A DNA stretch of 60,576 bases from DATJLY01 sp035604195 (GCA_035604195.1 DATNIY010000113.1:1-60576); one strand, 5' to 3'; counted from the first letter of the stretch, positions 9,383 to 18,736 are shown. The notes: generated by a model not told the origin, from the letters alone. A program made the numbers and translations.

Positions 9383-10753
9383 GTGTCGATCCTGAGTAAA
9401 GACAGAATCATCGCTCGACCTGGATTCAGTCGCTGGCTCGTGCCGCCGGCGGCGCTCTGCGTCCACCTCTGCATCGGCCAAGCCTATGCCTTCAGCGTGT
9501 TCAACCTGCCGATGACCAAGCTCATCGGCATCACCAAATCCGCGCCGGACGATTGGCAGCTCACCGACCTCGGCTGGATCTTCAGCCTCGGGATCTTCTT
9601 CCTCGGCGCATCCTCGGCTCTCCTCGGCCGCTGGGTCGAGGAAGGCGGGCCCCGCCGGGCGATGTTCGCAGCGGCGCTGTGCTGGAGCGGCGGCTTCATG
9701 GTCTCGGCCGTCGGCGTCTATCTCCATAATATCTGGATCATCTATTTCGGCTACGGGGTCCTGGGCGGCTTCGGGCTCGGCATCGGCTACATCTCCCCGG
9801 TCTCGACCCTGATCAAATGGTTTCCCGACCGTCCCGGCATGGCGACCGGCATGGCGATCATGGGATTTGGCGGCGGCGCCTTCATCGCCTCGCCGCTGTC
9901 GGTCTGGCTGATGAGCAAATTTTCGACGGCGACCCATGTCGGCGTCGCCGAGACCTTCATTGTCATGGGCGCCATCTACTTCTGTTTCATGATGGTCGGG
10001 GCGACCATCGTCCGCGTCCCGGCGCCGGGCTGGAAGCCGGAAGGCTATGTCGCGCCGGCGCAGGCGCGCAAACGCATCACGAACAAGAACGTCTTTGTCT
10101 ACCAGGCGCTGAAGACGCCGCAGTTCTGGCTCATCTGGTGGGTGCTTTGCCTCAACGTCACGGCGGGGATCGGCGTGCTCGGCCAAGCCTCGGCGATGAG
10201 CCAGGAAATGTTTCCGGCGCGGGTAACGGCGGTGGCCGCGGCGGGCTTCGTCGGTCTCATGAGCCTCTTCAACATGGGCGGCCGCTTCTTTTGGGCGTCT
10301 TTCTCCGACTACATCGGTCGGCGCAACACATATTTCGTGTTCTTCGCGCTCGGCACCGTGCTTTATGCCGTGGTGCCCTATACCGGCGGCATCCGCAGCG
10401 TCTCGCTATTCGTCCTTTGCTTCCTCGTCATCATCAGCATGTATGGCGGCGGCTTCGCCACCGTGCCGGCCTATCTCAAGGATATGTTCGGCACGCGCTA
10501 TGTCGGCGCCATTCACGGCTTGCTGCTGACGGCCTGGTCGATGGCCGGCATCTTCGGTCCGGCGCTGGTGAACTACATCCGCGCCTACAATGTCGCGCAT
10601 GGCGTCGCCGCCAGGGAGGCCTACAACTCCACCATGTATGTCATGGCGGTGCTGCTGGTGATCGGATTCATCTGCAACTTCTTCGTCAAGCCGGTGCATG
10701 AAAAGCACCACATGAGCCACGAAGCCGCCGATGCCATGGGCATGGCGGACTAA
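9383..10753 (+). CDS. OFA-family MFS transporter (oxalate/formate antiporter-like)
   Basis: 456 residues from GTG 9383, chosen because AGGGAGG lies about six bases upstream; a longer frame back to 9281 has no ribosome site. Twelve hydrophobic segments are visible. Features typical of OxlT relatives are HLCIGQAYAFSVFNLP in TM1, GYGVLGGFGLGIGYISP, KWFPDRPGMATGMAIMGFG and GRFFWASFSDYIGRRN. The substrate is probably a small carboxylate, but it cannot be read from sequence. The 42-residue peptide at 10766 follows after 12 bases with a perfect ribosome site, so the two are made together. It sits unexpectedly between hpnH and hpnG. Confidence 0.85.
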   Translation: MSILSKDRIIARPGFSRWLVPPAALCVHLCIGQAYAFSVFNLPMTKLIGITKSAPDDWQLTDLGWIFSLGIFFLGASSALLGRWVEEGGPRRAMFAAALCWSGGFMVSAVGVYLHNIWIIYFGYGVLGGFGLGIGYISPVSTLIKWFPDRPGMATGMAIMGFGGGAFIASPLSVWLMSKFSTATHVGVAETFIVMGAIYFCFMMVGATIVRVPAPGWKPEGYVAPAQARKRITNKNVFVYQALKTPQFWLIWWVLCLNVTAGIGVLGQASAMSQEMFPARVTAVAAAGFVGLMSLFNMGGRFFWASFSDYIGRRNTYFVFFALGTVLYAVVPYTGGIRSVSLFVLCFLVIISMYGGGFATVPAYLKDMFGTRYVGAIHGLLLTAWSMAGIFGPALVNYIRAYNVAHGVAAREAYNSTMYVMAVLLVIGFICNFFVKPVHEKHHMSHEAADAMGMAD

Positions 10754-10765
10754 AAGGAGGCGATC

Positions 10766-10894
10766 ATGGCAAGAAAGAACGCGCAGAGCGGCGGCAACGG
10801 CCTCAAGCTCGCCCTCGCCTGGGGCTTTGTCGGCATTCCCTTGTGTTGGGGCGTGATCCAGACCGCCATCAACGCGTTGAAGCTGTTCCAGTAG
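10766..10894 (+). CDS. Small membrane peptide accompanying the OFA MFS transporter (42 aa)
   Basis: 42 residues: a basic, Gly/Asn-rich head (MARKNAQSGGNG) followed by one hydrophobic helix of about 20 residues (LALAWGFVGIPLCWGVIQTA) and a short tail. The ATG is seven bases after a full AAGGAGG, and the gene begins 12 bases after the transporter stop. A single-helix peptide in this position is known as the MFS transporter small subunit next to OxlT-like genes; its biochemical role is not established. The strong ribosome site and the clean stop argue against chance. Confidence 0.75.
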   Translation: MARKNAQSGGNGLKLALAWGFVGIPLCWGVIQTAINALKLFQ

Positions 10895-10921
10895 CGGCGC
10901 TCTCGCCCGCGTACTTCGAGG

Positions 10922-11578
10922 TCAGCGTAGCGCGGCGGCCGCGCGGCGCAGCGCGGTTAGCGCCCGCGCGGTGTCGCGGGCCACGCGCAGAAGAGCCGGA
11001 ATCTGGCGGGGATCGCGGAGGACGCAAAGCAGCACCCGACCGAGTCGCGGCCGGCCCTCGTCATCGAGGGGAAGGACCGCCGCCGCGGGAAGGACGCACC
11101 ACGCCGGATCGGCCACCGCGCGCAGCGCGAGAAACGGCCGCCCGGCCTGCGCCGCCGCTTGTGCCGCGACATGGCTTTCGAGATCGACGGCAATGGCGCC
11201 GGTGCGGCGGTGAAGCTCGGCTTTCGCCGAGGATGCCGCAACGATCCGCGCCGCGCCGAGAAGATCGCCCTCCTCCGGGACCAAGCCTGAAGCCCGAAGC
11301 GCGGTAAGCACCCGCGCGCGCCAGGCGGCATCGACGGGAAATGTCGCGCCGTCCTCGCTCCGCACCAGGCGCGGCAGCAGCAGGCTTCCCGGCGCGAGCC
11401 CGGGATCGAGACCGCCGGCGATGCCGAAACTCAACAGCGCCGAGGCGCCTTCCGCCAACAGCCGCTCGGCCGCGGCTTCCGTCCGCGCCGCATCGCCCCC
11501 CGTCGCCACCGCCACGAGCCCCGCGCCGCGGGCGATCCGCGCCTCAACCGCGAGCCCGGTGATCGCGGCGACGCGCAT
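10922..11578 (-). CDS. hpnG: HpnG, adenosylhopane nucleosidase/phosphorylase
   Basis: 218 residues. HpnG releases adenine from adenosylhopane to give ribosylhopane, the step after HpnH. It has the nucleoside-phosphorylase fold markers GLAVEARIA, LLSFGIAGGLDPGL, AVDLESHVAA (the catalytic-pocket segment) and FLALRAVADP. The ATG at 11578 shares one base with the shc stop (TGATG), so it is coupled as the last gene of the hpnA-to-hpnG run. A longer frame upstream runs inside shc and is rejected. Confidence 0.88.
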   Translation of the reverse strand: MRVAAITGLAVEARIARGAGLVAVATGGDAARTEAAAERLLAEGASALLSFGIAGGLDPGLAPGSLLLPRLVRSEDGATFPVDAAWRARVLTALRASGLVPEEGDLLGAARIVAASSAKAELHRRTGAIAVDLESHVAAQAAAQAGRPFLALRAVADPAWCVLPAAAVLPLDDEGRPRLGRVLLCVLRDPRQIPALLRVARDTARALTALRRAAAALR

Positions 11579-13542
11579 CACATCCCGTAGGCGCCGCCCG
11601 CCTCGTCCCCGCGCCGCAGGTTGCGATAGCGCGCCAGCGCCCACAGCGGGAAGTAGGCGCGGTAGCCGTGGTAGCGCAGGTAGAAGACGCAAGGGAATCC
11701 GACCGCCGTATAGGGCTCCTCGTCCCATAGCCCGTGCGGGCGCTGCGCCCGCAACAAAAAGCCGATGCCGCGCTCGACCGCGGGATGATCGACCTCGCCC
11801 GCCGCCATCAATCCCAAGAGCGCCCAGGCCGTCTGCGACGCGGTGCTCTCGGCGCCTTCGCCATGCGGCGCGCCCGGCCAATAGGAGATGCCGTCCTCAC
11901 CCCAGCCGCCATCGGCGCGCTGCTTCGCCACGAGCCAAGCGACGGCGCGGCGCACCGGCGGCGAGCGCTTGTCGATGCCGGCAACGTTGAGCGCGCACAA
12001 GGCCGACCACGAGCCGTAGATGTAATTGGTCCCCCAGCGTCCATACCACGAGCCGTCCTCTTCCTGCTCGCGCAGGAGATAGTCGAGTCCGGCGGCGCGC
12101 GCGGCCTGCCAATCGGCTTCGCCCAATTGCGCGAGGAGCCCGATGCAGCGCGCCGAGACATCGGCGGTCGGCGGATCGAGCAGCGCGCCATGATCGGCGA
12201 AGGGAATGTAATTGAGATAATAGTATTCGTTGTCGGCATCGAAGGACGCCCAGCCGCCGTTGCGGCACTGCATGCCGGCGATCCATTCGGCGGCGCGCGC
12301 CACCGGCACGCGATAACCCGCGCGGTCGAAGCGGTCGAGCGCCATCGCCGCCATGGCGGCGTCGTCGAGATCCGGGTAATGCGGATTGGCATATTGAAAG
12401 GCCCAGCCGCCGGGCCTGACGCCAGGCCGCCATGCCGCCCAATCGCCCGCTACTTGCAGCTCCTGACGCTCGACCAGCCAATCGAGACCGCGCCGCGCCG
12501 CTTTGATCGCCGCATCGCCTGGCGCCTCCATCAGCGCGTGGCAGGCAAGGCCCGTATCCCACACCGGCGAGACGCAGGGCTGGCAATAGGAGCGCCCCGG
12601 CGTCAGCACCAACAGCTTGCGCAGCGCCGCCTTGGCGGTCATGAGCCGCGGATCGTCCTTGGGATAACCCAAGCTGTCGAGCATCATCACCGTGTTCGCC
12701 ATCGCCGGATAGATCGCGCCGAGACCGTCCTCGCCGTTGAGCCGTTCGCGGACGAAGGCGACCGCCCGGTCGATCGCGCGACGACGCAAGCCCCGCGGGA
12801 ACCACGGCTCGGCCCAGCGCAGCACATCGTCGATGCCGTTGAAGAGCGTCGCCCAGGCCGAGCCTTTGGCGCGCCGCGGTCTGGCCTCGGTCCCGGCAAC
12901 GAAGAGCTCGCGGATGGTGACGCCGCGCGGGTTGCGCGCGCGCGGCTTCAGCGCCAGCAGCACCAAGAGCGGCACGATGACCGTGCGCGACCAATAGGAC
13001 ACTTTGGTCAGGTGGAAGGGGAACCAGCGCGGCAGAAGCATGATTTCCACCGGCATCACCGGCACGGCGCGCCACGGCATCTCGCCGAAGAGCGCCAGTT
13101 GGATGCGCGTGAAGACGTTGCAGTTCTGGGCGCCGCCGCGGGCGAGGATGGCGGCGCGCGCCCGCGCCATATGCGGCGCGTCCGGCGGATCGCCCGCCGC
13201 CTTCAAGGCGAAATAGGCCTTGATGCTGGCGGAGAGATCGAGGCCGCCGCCATGGAAGAGCGGCCAGCCGCCATGCTCGCCCTGGATCGAGCGCAGATAA
13301 TGGGCGAGCCCCGCCGCGACGTCCGCGTCGATCTCGTCGAGGAAATGCTGCAGCAGGATGTATTCGGCGGGGATCGTCGCATCGGCTTCGAGCTCGAAGC
13401 ACCAATGGCCGTCGCTGTGCTGGAGCGCCAGCAGCGCCGCGGTCGCGGCCCGTACGCCCGCGTCAAGCGCGACCGCATCCGGTGGCTCGGCAGGCGGCGT
13501 GGCATCGGTTGCAGCGTATCGAGGCATCAGCGTGTCGGACAT
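11578..13542 (-). CDS. shc: Squalene-hopene cyclase
   Basis: 654 residues, normal for the family (also called hpnF). It cyclises squalene to hopene and diplopterol at the membrane. The protonating DXDD motif is DLDD at 391-394. QW-type repeats are visible (QGEHGGWPLF, MQCRNGGWASF, EEDGSWYGRWG, KQRADGGWGED, GLWDEEPYTAVGFP), as is IPFADHGALLDPPTADV. It is encoded between hpnE and hpnG; the hpnE stop lies two bases before its ATG. Confidence 0.97.
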   Translation of the reverse strand: MSDTLMPRYAATDATPPAEPPDAVALDAGVRAATAALLALQHSDGHWCFELEADATIPAEYILLQHFLDEIDADVAAGLAHYLRSIQGEHGGWPLFHGGGLDLSASIKAYFALKAAGDPPDAPHMARARAAILARGGAQNCNVFTRIQLALFGEMPWRAVPVMPVEIMLLPRWFPFHLTKVSYWSRTVIVPLLVLLALKPRARNPRGVTIRELFVAGTEARPRRAKGSAWATLFNGIDDVLRWAEPWFPRGLRRRAIDRAVAFVRERLNGEDGLGAIYPAMANTVMMLDSLGYPKDDPRLMTAKAALRKLLVLTPGRSYCQPCVSPVWDTGLACHALMEAPGDAAIKAARRGLDWLVERQELQVAGDWAAWRPGVRPGGWAFQYANPHYPDLDDAAMAAMALDRFDRAGYRVPVARAAEWIAGMQCRNGGWASFDADNEYYYLNYIPFADHGALLDPPTADVSARCIGLLAQLGEADWQAARAAGLDYLLREQEEDGSWYGRWGTNYIYGSWSALCALNVAGIDKRSPPVRRAVAWLVAKQRADGGWGEDGISYWPGAPHGEGAESTASQTAWALLGLMAAGEVDHPAVERGIGFLLRAQRPHGLWDEEPYTAVGFPCVFYLRYHGYRAYFPLWALARYRNLRRGDEAGGAYGM

Positions 13543-13544
13543 CG

Positions 13545-14894
13545 CTATCGCGACTCGAGGGTGAGCGGGGGCGGCGGACCGGCCGCCACCTTGGCAAGCT
13601 CGCCGCTGGCGCTCAAGCGCTTTTCCTCAGCCCCGCGTTGCGAGGAAGCGAGCAACCCCTCGGCAGCGGCGAAGCCCGAGCGAATGGCTCCTTCGATGGT
13701 GGCGGGGAGTCCGGTGTCGGTCCAATCGCCGGCGAGCGTCAAATTGGACCAGCGCGTCGCCTGATGCGGCCGGCGCCGGATTTGCGCCGGCGTCGCGGCA
13801 AAGGTGGCGCGCCGCTCCTTGACGATTTGCCAGGGCGGCATCGGCTCGGCCGGCAAGTCGTAGGCCCTGGCCGCGTCGCGCCACAGGCGCAGGCTCAACT
13901 CCTCGGCCGGCGTATCGACCAGCCGGTCGGCGGCGCTGACCGTGACCGACAAAACCTCGCGCTTGCGGAAGACCCACTCCCCCACGCCGCCGACGATGCC
14001 AATGAGCAGCGGCGCCGTGTTCGGCAGCCGGATGCGGTAGTGGGCGTTGACGATGGCGCGGAACTCCTGCGGCGCGGTGAGGCCGGGAATGAGGCGTGTC
14101 GCCACCGGCGCCGGCACGGCGAGCACCACGGCCTCGTCATCGGTGACGGCCTCGCTATCGCCGTCGAAGCCGAGGCCGGCGACGCGATCTCCGGCGAATT
14201 CGATGACGCGCAACCGCGCGGCGAAGCGAAGTTGCCCGCCGTGCTCGCGAAGATACTGAAGCGCCGGCTCGATGAAAGTTTCGGAAAGCCCTTCGCTGGG
14301 CACCAGCGGCCGACACATCGCGCCACCCTTGGCGAAGCTCTCGCCGAGGACGTGCGCCAGCAATGCAGCGGACGCCTCCTCGACGCCGGTGTTGAGCGCG
14401 GCCACGGTGAGCGGACGCCACAACCGGCAAAAGAGAACGCTCCGGGGATCGAGGACGTCGGCCACCGTCTGATCGCGCCCGACCCAGGCAAGCCGGATCG
14501 CCCGCAGGTAATCGAGGAACTGCGCGCCCGGGACGCGCCTCGTCCGATCGAACAGCCACCAGGGCATGCGCCCCGCGCCAGGGCGGAACACCCAGCGCTC
14601 GCCGCTCGCGAGATCGATGAAGGGATAGGCCGCATCAAGGGGACCGGTCAGCGATTGCGCCGCGCCGATGGCCGCGAGATAGCGCTGCGCCGCCCAATTG
14701 CCGGAGATCAGCAGATGGTTGCCATTGTCGATGCGGCAGCCCAGCGCCGCATCGAAATAGGAGCGGCAGCGCCCGCCGGCCTGCGGCGCCGCTTCATGCA
14801 CGGTCACGGCAACCCCTGCCTCCGCCAGCCGCACGGCAGCGGCAAGGCCGGCGAGGCCGGCGCCGACGACATGGGCGCGCGCGAATCGGGTCAT
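13545..14894 (-). CDS. hpnE: HpnE, hydroxysqualene dehydroxylase
   Basis: 449 residues. It is an FAD-dependent amine-oxidase-fold enzyme that reduces hydroxysqualene to squalene, the third step of the HpnCDE route. The dinucleotide motif GAGLAGLAAAVRLAEAG lies at residues 11-27, followed by GGRCRSYFD and IDNGNHLLISGN, with the C-terminal FAD block LAGDWTDTGLPATIEGA. The ATG at 14894 overlaps the hpnD stop (ATGA). A frame running through hpnD as one long protein is not real. Confidence 0.93.
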   Translation of the reverse strand: MTRFARAHVVGAGLAGLAAAVRLAEAGVAVTVHEAAPQAGGRCRSYFDAALGCRIDNGNHLLISGNWAAQRYLAAIGAAQSLTGPLDAAYPFIDLASGERWVFRPGAGRMPWWLFDRTRRVPGAQFLDYLRAIRLAWVGRDQTVADVLDPRSVLFCRLWRPLTVAALNTGVEEASAALLAHVLGESFAKGGAMCRPLVPSEGLSETFIEPALQYLREHGGQLRFAARLRVIEFAGDRVAGLGFDGDSEAVTDDEAVVLAVPAPVATRLIPGLTAPQEFRAIVNAHYRIRLPNTAPLLIGIVGGVGEWVFRKREVLSVTVSAADRLVDTPAEELSLRLWRDAARAYDLPAEPMPPWQIVKERRATFAATPAQIRRRPHQATRWSNLTLAGDWTDTGLPATIEGAIRSGFAAAEGLLASSQRGAEEKRLSASGELAKVAAGPPPPLTLESR

Positions 14895-15760
14895 AACAGG
14901 CCGTAACGCAGCGCCAGCCACAGCTTGACCGGCTTCGGCAGCTCGACCGGCCGATCGAGATCGCGCCAGCCGCGCCGCCGCAGCCGCAGCAGCAGCGCGT
15001 GATAGACGGCGCTCATCACCGCCGCCGGCCGCATCGCCCGGCGCGGGCATTGCGCCATCGCCGCCGGGACTTCGGCGAAGCGCTGCTCGGCGCGTTCGGC
15101 CAAGGCCTCGCACACCGCCGGCAATTCCGGATGGCAGAGCACCACCGCCGGATCGGTCGCATGGATGCCATGGGCGATCAGCAGCTCGCGCGGCAGATAG
15201 AGCCGCCCGCGCGCCCCGTCCTCGGCGAGATCGCGCAGGATGTTGGTCATCTGCAAGGCGCGGCCGAGCGAATAAGCGACCCGGTCCGCAGCCGCGGATT
15301 CGGCGCCGAAGATGCGCACGGAGAGGCGGCCGACGGCGCTCGCCACGCGGTCGCAATAGAGATCGAAAACCTCGAGGCTCGGCGCGCGAACCGCTTCGCG
15401 CGCATCCATCTCCATGCCGTCGATGAGCGCCAGAAAATCCTCGCGCCGCAGATGGTAGCGCTGGGCGATTTCGCCGAGCACGTGGGCGAGCGGCGTTCGC
15501 GGCCTGCCCGCATAGATCGCCTCGATCTCGTCCCGCCATGCCGCGAGCGCTACGAGCTTCGCCGCCGCCGGATCGTCGCTGTCGGCGATATCGTCGATCT
15601 CGCGGCAAAAGGCATAGACCGCAAACATCGCCTCGCGGCGATCCTCCGGCAGCAGTCGCATCGCCCAATAGAACGAGGTGCCGGCCGAAATCACCCGCGC
15701 GCGGATCGCGGCTCGGGTGTCCCCTTCGAGACGCGGCTCTTCGAGCGGTGCGGCGCTCAT
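14891..15760 (-). CDS. hpnD: HpnD, presqualene diphosphate synthase
   Basis: 289 residues. It condenses two farnesyl diphosphates to presqualene diphosphate. The two Asp-rich motifs of the squalene/phytoene synthase family are present: REIDDIADSDD at 53-63 and MTNILRDLAED, followed by GRLYLPREL. Start and stop overlap hpnC and hpnE by four bases each (ATGA), so synthesis of the three squalene enzymes is coupled. It is told apart from HpnC by order and by the NILRDLAEDG motif. Confidence 0.92.
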   Translation of the reverse strand: MSAAPLEEPRLEGDTRAAIRARVISAGTSFYWAMRLLPEDRREAMFAVYAFCREIDDIADSDDPAAAKLVALAAWRDEIEAIYAGRPRTPLAHVLGEIAQRYHLRREDFLALIDGMEMDAREAVRAPSLEVFDLYCDRVASAVGRLSVRIFGAESAAADRVAYSLGRALQMTNILRDLAEDGARGRLYLPRELLIAHGIHATDPAVVLCHPELPAVCEALAERAEQRFAEVPAAMAQCPRRAMRPAAVMSAVYHALLLRLRRRGWRDLDRPVELPKPVKLWLALRYGLL

Positions 15761-16602
15761 CGCCCGCGCCACAATCCACAGAGGAGCGCCGCCGCGAAAT
15801 CGCCGCGCGTCAGCTTCACCCGCATCGCCAGCGGATCGCCGCGTCGGAGCCGCCGCGCCAAGCGCTCGGCGAGGCCGACGATGACCGCGCATTCCCGGCG
15901 CAAGCCCGCGCTCTCGACCGCCGCAGGCAGAAGCCGCGCTTCCGCGATGAGCCGCTCCGTCCCGTCGAGGATGCGGTCGATCGCATTCCTGAGGCCGGGG
16001 CTCGCGGCTTCCGCCGCCAGCTCCTCGACCCGCGCGCCCGCGGCGGCGAGATCGCGTTCGGGCAGATAGACGCGATCGAGCGCCCGGTAATCGGCGGCGC
16101 AATCCTGCAGATGGTTCAGCACCTGAAGCGCGTTGCACAGCGCATCCGACGGCCCCCAGGCCGAGCGCCGCTCGCCGTGGAGATCGAGGAGCTGCCGCCC
16201 CACCGGCGCGGCGGAATAGCGGCAATACTCCATCAGATCATCCCAGTCGCGATAGCGCAGCTTGGTGGCGTCGAGACGGAAGGCGCGGAGCACATCGAGG
16301 CAATGCTGCGCCGTAATCCCGGTGGCGGCGAGGCTCGCGCGCATCGCTGCCGCGGCGGGCGCGTCCTCGCCCGGCGCGCCCAGGAGCACCGCTTCCATGC
16401 GATCGAGCCGCCCGATCTTGTCGGAAGCGGCGAGGCCGGGGTTGTCGGCGACATCGTCGGCCTCGCGGGCAAAGCGATAAAACGCATGGACATGCGGCCG
16501 CAGCGCGCGGCGGATGAGCCAGGAGCCGACGGGAAAGTTCTCGTCCCGCGCGATCTTGCCCGAGGGCGTCTCGACGATGGCGCTCAGCGCTGGCTCTGCC
16601 AT
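15757..16602 (-). CDS. hpnC: HpnC, hydroxysqualene synthase
   Basis: 281 residues. HpnC converts presqualene diphosphate to hydroxysqualene without NADPH. Asp-rich motif 1 is READDVADN (46-54) and motif 2 is LNHLQDCAADY followed by RVYLPERDL. The N-terminal GKIARDENFPVGSWLI is typical for HpnC. The ATG at 16602 lies inside hpnB, with a 19-base overlap, and its stop overlaps hpnD. Confidence 0.92.
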   Translation of the reverse strand: MAEPALSAIVETPSGKIARDENFPVGSWLIRRALRPHVHAFYRFAREADDVADNPGLAASDKIGRLDRMEAVLLGAPGEDAPAAAAMRASLAATGITAQHCLDVLRAFRLDATKLRYRDWDDLMEYCRYSAAPVGRQLLDLHGERRSAWGPSDALCNALQVLNHLQDCAADYRALDRVYLPERDLAAAGARVEELAAEAASPGLRNAIDRILDGTERLIAEARLLPAAVESAGLRRECAVIVGLAERLARRLRRGDPLAMRVKLTRGDFAAALLCGLWRGR

Positions 16603-17735
16603 TGCACCCGCCCTTTCCACGCGCCGCCGACGCCGCGCCAGTGCCGCCGCGCGGAATCGAGCGTCGCCGCCAGATAGATCGCGGCGACCGCCGGCAGCAG
16701 CGGCGCGCGCAGCGGCGACACGCCATAAAAGCGCAGCATCGGCGCATAGGCCACCGCCATGGCGAGCCAGGCCGCGCCGGCAATCCACGCCACGGCCCCG
16801 CCCGCGAGGAGCAACAACGACGGCGCGAGAAACGTCAGGCCGAGACCCAGCACCGTGCCGAGCAGCAGCCACGGCGAATAGCCGAGCTGCGTGAAGGCGG
16901 TGCGCGCGACCATGCGCCACAATTCGGCGATGCTGGGATAGGGCCTGAGGCTGCGGACTTGGCGCGTGAGCCCGATCCAGATCGGCCCGCCGGCCTTCAC
17001 CCTGCGCGCCAAGGCGCAATCATCGATGAGCGCGCTGCGGATTGCGGCGTGGCCGCCGCTGCGCTCATAGGCGCTGCGCCTGACGAGAATGCAGCCGCCC
17101 GCCGCCGCCGCAATCTGCTTGCGCGGGTCATTCGCCCAGGCGAAGGGATAGAGCATGGCGAAGAAGAAAACGAAGGCCGGGATGAGCCAGCGCTCCGCCG
17201 CGCTCCGGCAGCGCAGCAGCGCCATGAGCGAGACGAGATCGCGGCCCTTCTCCTCCAGACGCGCGACCAGCTCCGAGACATTGCCGGGATGATGGGCGAT
17301 GTCGGCGTCGGTGAAGAGCAGCAGCTCGGCCGGCCGGCCGGTCTCTTCGAGACTGCGGACACCTTCGGCAAGCGCCCACATCTTGCCGGTCCAGCCGCGC
17401 GGCAGAGGGCGCGCGGCGATGACGGTCAGACACTGCGCCCGGCCCGAGGCCGCCGCTGCGGCGCGGGCAAGCGCGGCGGTGCCATCGCTGCTGTGATCGT
17501 CCACCAGCACCACCGAGAACGGGCCGACATAGTCCTGGGCCAAGAGCGAGCCGATCGATTGCGCGATCGCCGCGGCCTCGTCGCGCGCCGGCACCACGAC
17601 GGCGACGCTGGGCCAGCTTCCAGGCGGCGGCGCGGGCGGCGCAATTCGCGGCAGCCAGAAGAAACCGCGCGCGAACAGCAGATAGAGCCAGATGGCGAGC
17701 GCCAGCGCCGCCAGCAGAAGAGGAATGTCGCTCAT
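16584..17735 (-). CDS. hpnB: HpnB, hopene-associated glycosyltransferase (GT2)
   Basis: 383 residues. An N-terminal membrane anchor is followed by a GT2 domain with VVVPARDEAAAIAQS, VVLVDDHSSDGTA, the DXD-type FTDADIAHHPG and IDDCALARRVKAGG, then about four C-terminal membrane helices. The family occurs only with hopanoid genes; its acceptor is not settled. The start overlaps the hpnA stop (ATGA). It is second in the hpnA-G run. Confidence 0.9.
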   Translation of the reverse strand: MSDIPLLLAALALAIWLYLLFARGFFWLPRIAPPAPPPGSWPSVAVVVPARDEAAAIAQSIGSLLAQDYVGPFSVVLVDDHSSDGTAALARAAAAASGRAQCLTVIAARPLPRGWTGKMWALAEGVRSLEETGRPAELLLFTDADIAHHPGNVSELVARLEEKGRDLVSLMALLRCRSAAERWLIPAFVFFFAMLYPFAWANDPRKQIAAAAGGCILVRRSAYERSGGHAAIRSALIDDCALARRVKAGGPIWIGLTRQVRSLRPYPSIAELWRMVARTAFTQLGYSPWLLLGTVLGLGLTFLAPSLLLLAGGAVAWIAGAAWLAMAVAYAPMLRFYGVSPLRAPLLPAVAAIYLAATLDSARRHWRGVGGAWKGRVQWQSQR

Positions 17736-18736
17736 GCCAGCATCCCGGCCTGGCGGAACCAGGCGATGGCGTCGGCGAGACCCTCGATTGCCGGGCGCGC
17801 CTTGTAGCCCAACTCGCGCTCCGCCTTCGCCGAGCTGAAGAACATATGCTTCTTCGCCATGCGCAACCCGTCCAAGGTGACGAAAGGCTCGCGGCCCGTC
17901 ATGCGGCCCCACCCCTCCGCTGCAAAGGCGACCGGCCAGAGCGCATCGACCGGCAGCTTGAGCCGCGGCGGGCGTCGGCCGACCAGAAGCGCGATCTCGC
18001 GCAGGATCGCCGCCAAGGGCAAATTCTCGCCGCCGAGAATGTAGCGCTCGCCGATCCGCCCTTCTCGCTCGGCGAGCAGATGCCCCGCCGCGACATCATC
18101 GACATGGACGAGATTGAGGCCGGTATCGACGAAGGCTGGCATGCGGCCCGATGCGGCTTCGAGGATCATGCGGCCGGTGGGCGTCGGCTTCAAGTCGCGC
18201 GGTCCGATGGGCGTCGAGGGATTGACGATGACCGCCGGCAGCCCGCGCGTCGCGACGAGCCGCCGCACCGCTTCCTCGGCGAGGAATTTCGAGCGCTTGT
18301 AGGGTCCGATCATGTCCTCGAGACGGCTCGGCGTGGTCTCGTCGGCCGCGGCGCCGTTCTCGCCAAGCCCCAAACTCGCGACGCTGCTGGTGTAGACCAC
18401 GCGCTCGATGCCGGCGGCTTCAGCCGCCTCCATCAGCCGCACCGTGCCGTCGACATTGGCGGCGTACATGGCGCGGGGATCGCGCACCCACAGGCGATAG
18501 TCGGCCGCCACATGGAACAGGCCGCCGCAGCCGGTCACGGCCTCGGCCAGCGAGGCCGCATCCTCGAGCGCGCCCAAGCGCAGCTCGACATCGAGGCCGG
18601 CGAGATTGCGGCGATCGCTCGAAGGCCGAAGCAAGACGCGCACGCGCCTTCCTTCGGCGAGGAGCGCGCGAGCAACGGCCGAGCCGACGAAGCCCGACGC
18701 GCCCGTCACCAGCACAGGCTTGTCGCGGTCGGTCAT
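17732..18736 (-). CDS. hpnA: HpnA, hopanoid-associated NAD-dependent sugar epimerase
   Basis: 334 residues, an extended short-chain dehydrogenase. The NAD(P) motif TGASGFVGSAVA is at 11-22, the catalytic Tyr/Lys is in GPYKRSKFLAEEA, and VNPSTPIGPRDLKPTPTG is the HpnA signature loop. The name follows the family; the substrate is uncertain. It is the first gene of the seven-gene overlapping run, so the main promoter should lie in the roughly 200-base gap before it, which also carries a palindromic repeat. Confidence 0.92.
   Translation of the reverse strand: MTDRDKPVLVTGASGFVGSAVARALLAEGRRVRVLLRPSSDRRNLAGLDVELRLGALEDAASLAEAVTGCGGLFHVAADYRLWVRDPRAMYAANVDGTVRLMEAAEAAGIERVVYTSSVASLGLGENGAAADETTPSRLEDMIGPYKRSKFLAEEAVRRLVATRGLPAVIVNPSTPIGPRDLKPTPTGRMILEAASGRMPAFVDTGLNLVHVDDVAAGHLLAEREGRIGERYILGGENLPLAAILREIALLVGRRPPRLKLPVDALWPVAFAAEGWGRMTGREPFVTLDGLRMAKKHMFFSSAKAERELGYKARPAIEGLADAIAWFRQAGMLA

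Noticed and set aside
11734..13764. Open frame of about 676 codons opposite squalene-hopene cyclase and hpnE
   Set aside because: High GC leaves the antisense strand free of stops. The product is a low-complexity Arg/Ala/Gly/His-rich sequence without any domain, while the minus strand encodes a complete cyclase.
14891..16225. Fusion of hpnD with upstream sequence as one 444-residue protein
   Set aside because: The extra N-terminus is the hpnC region read in another frame; both synthases have their own starts with ATGA overlaps.
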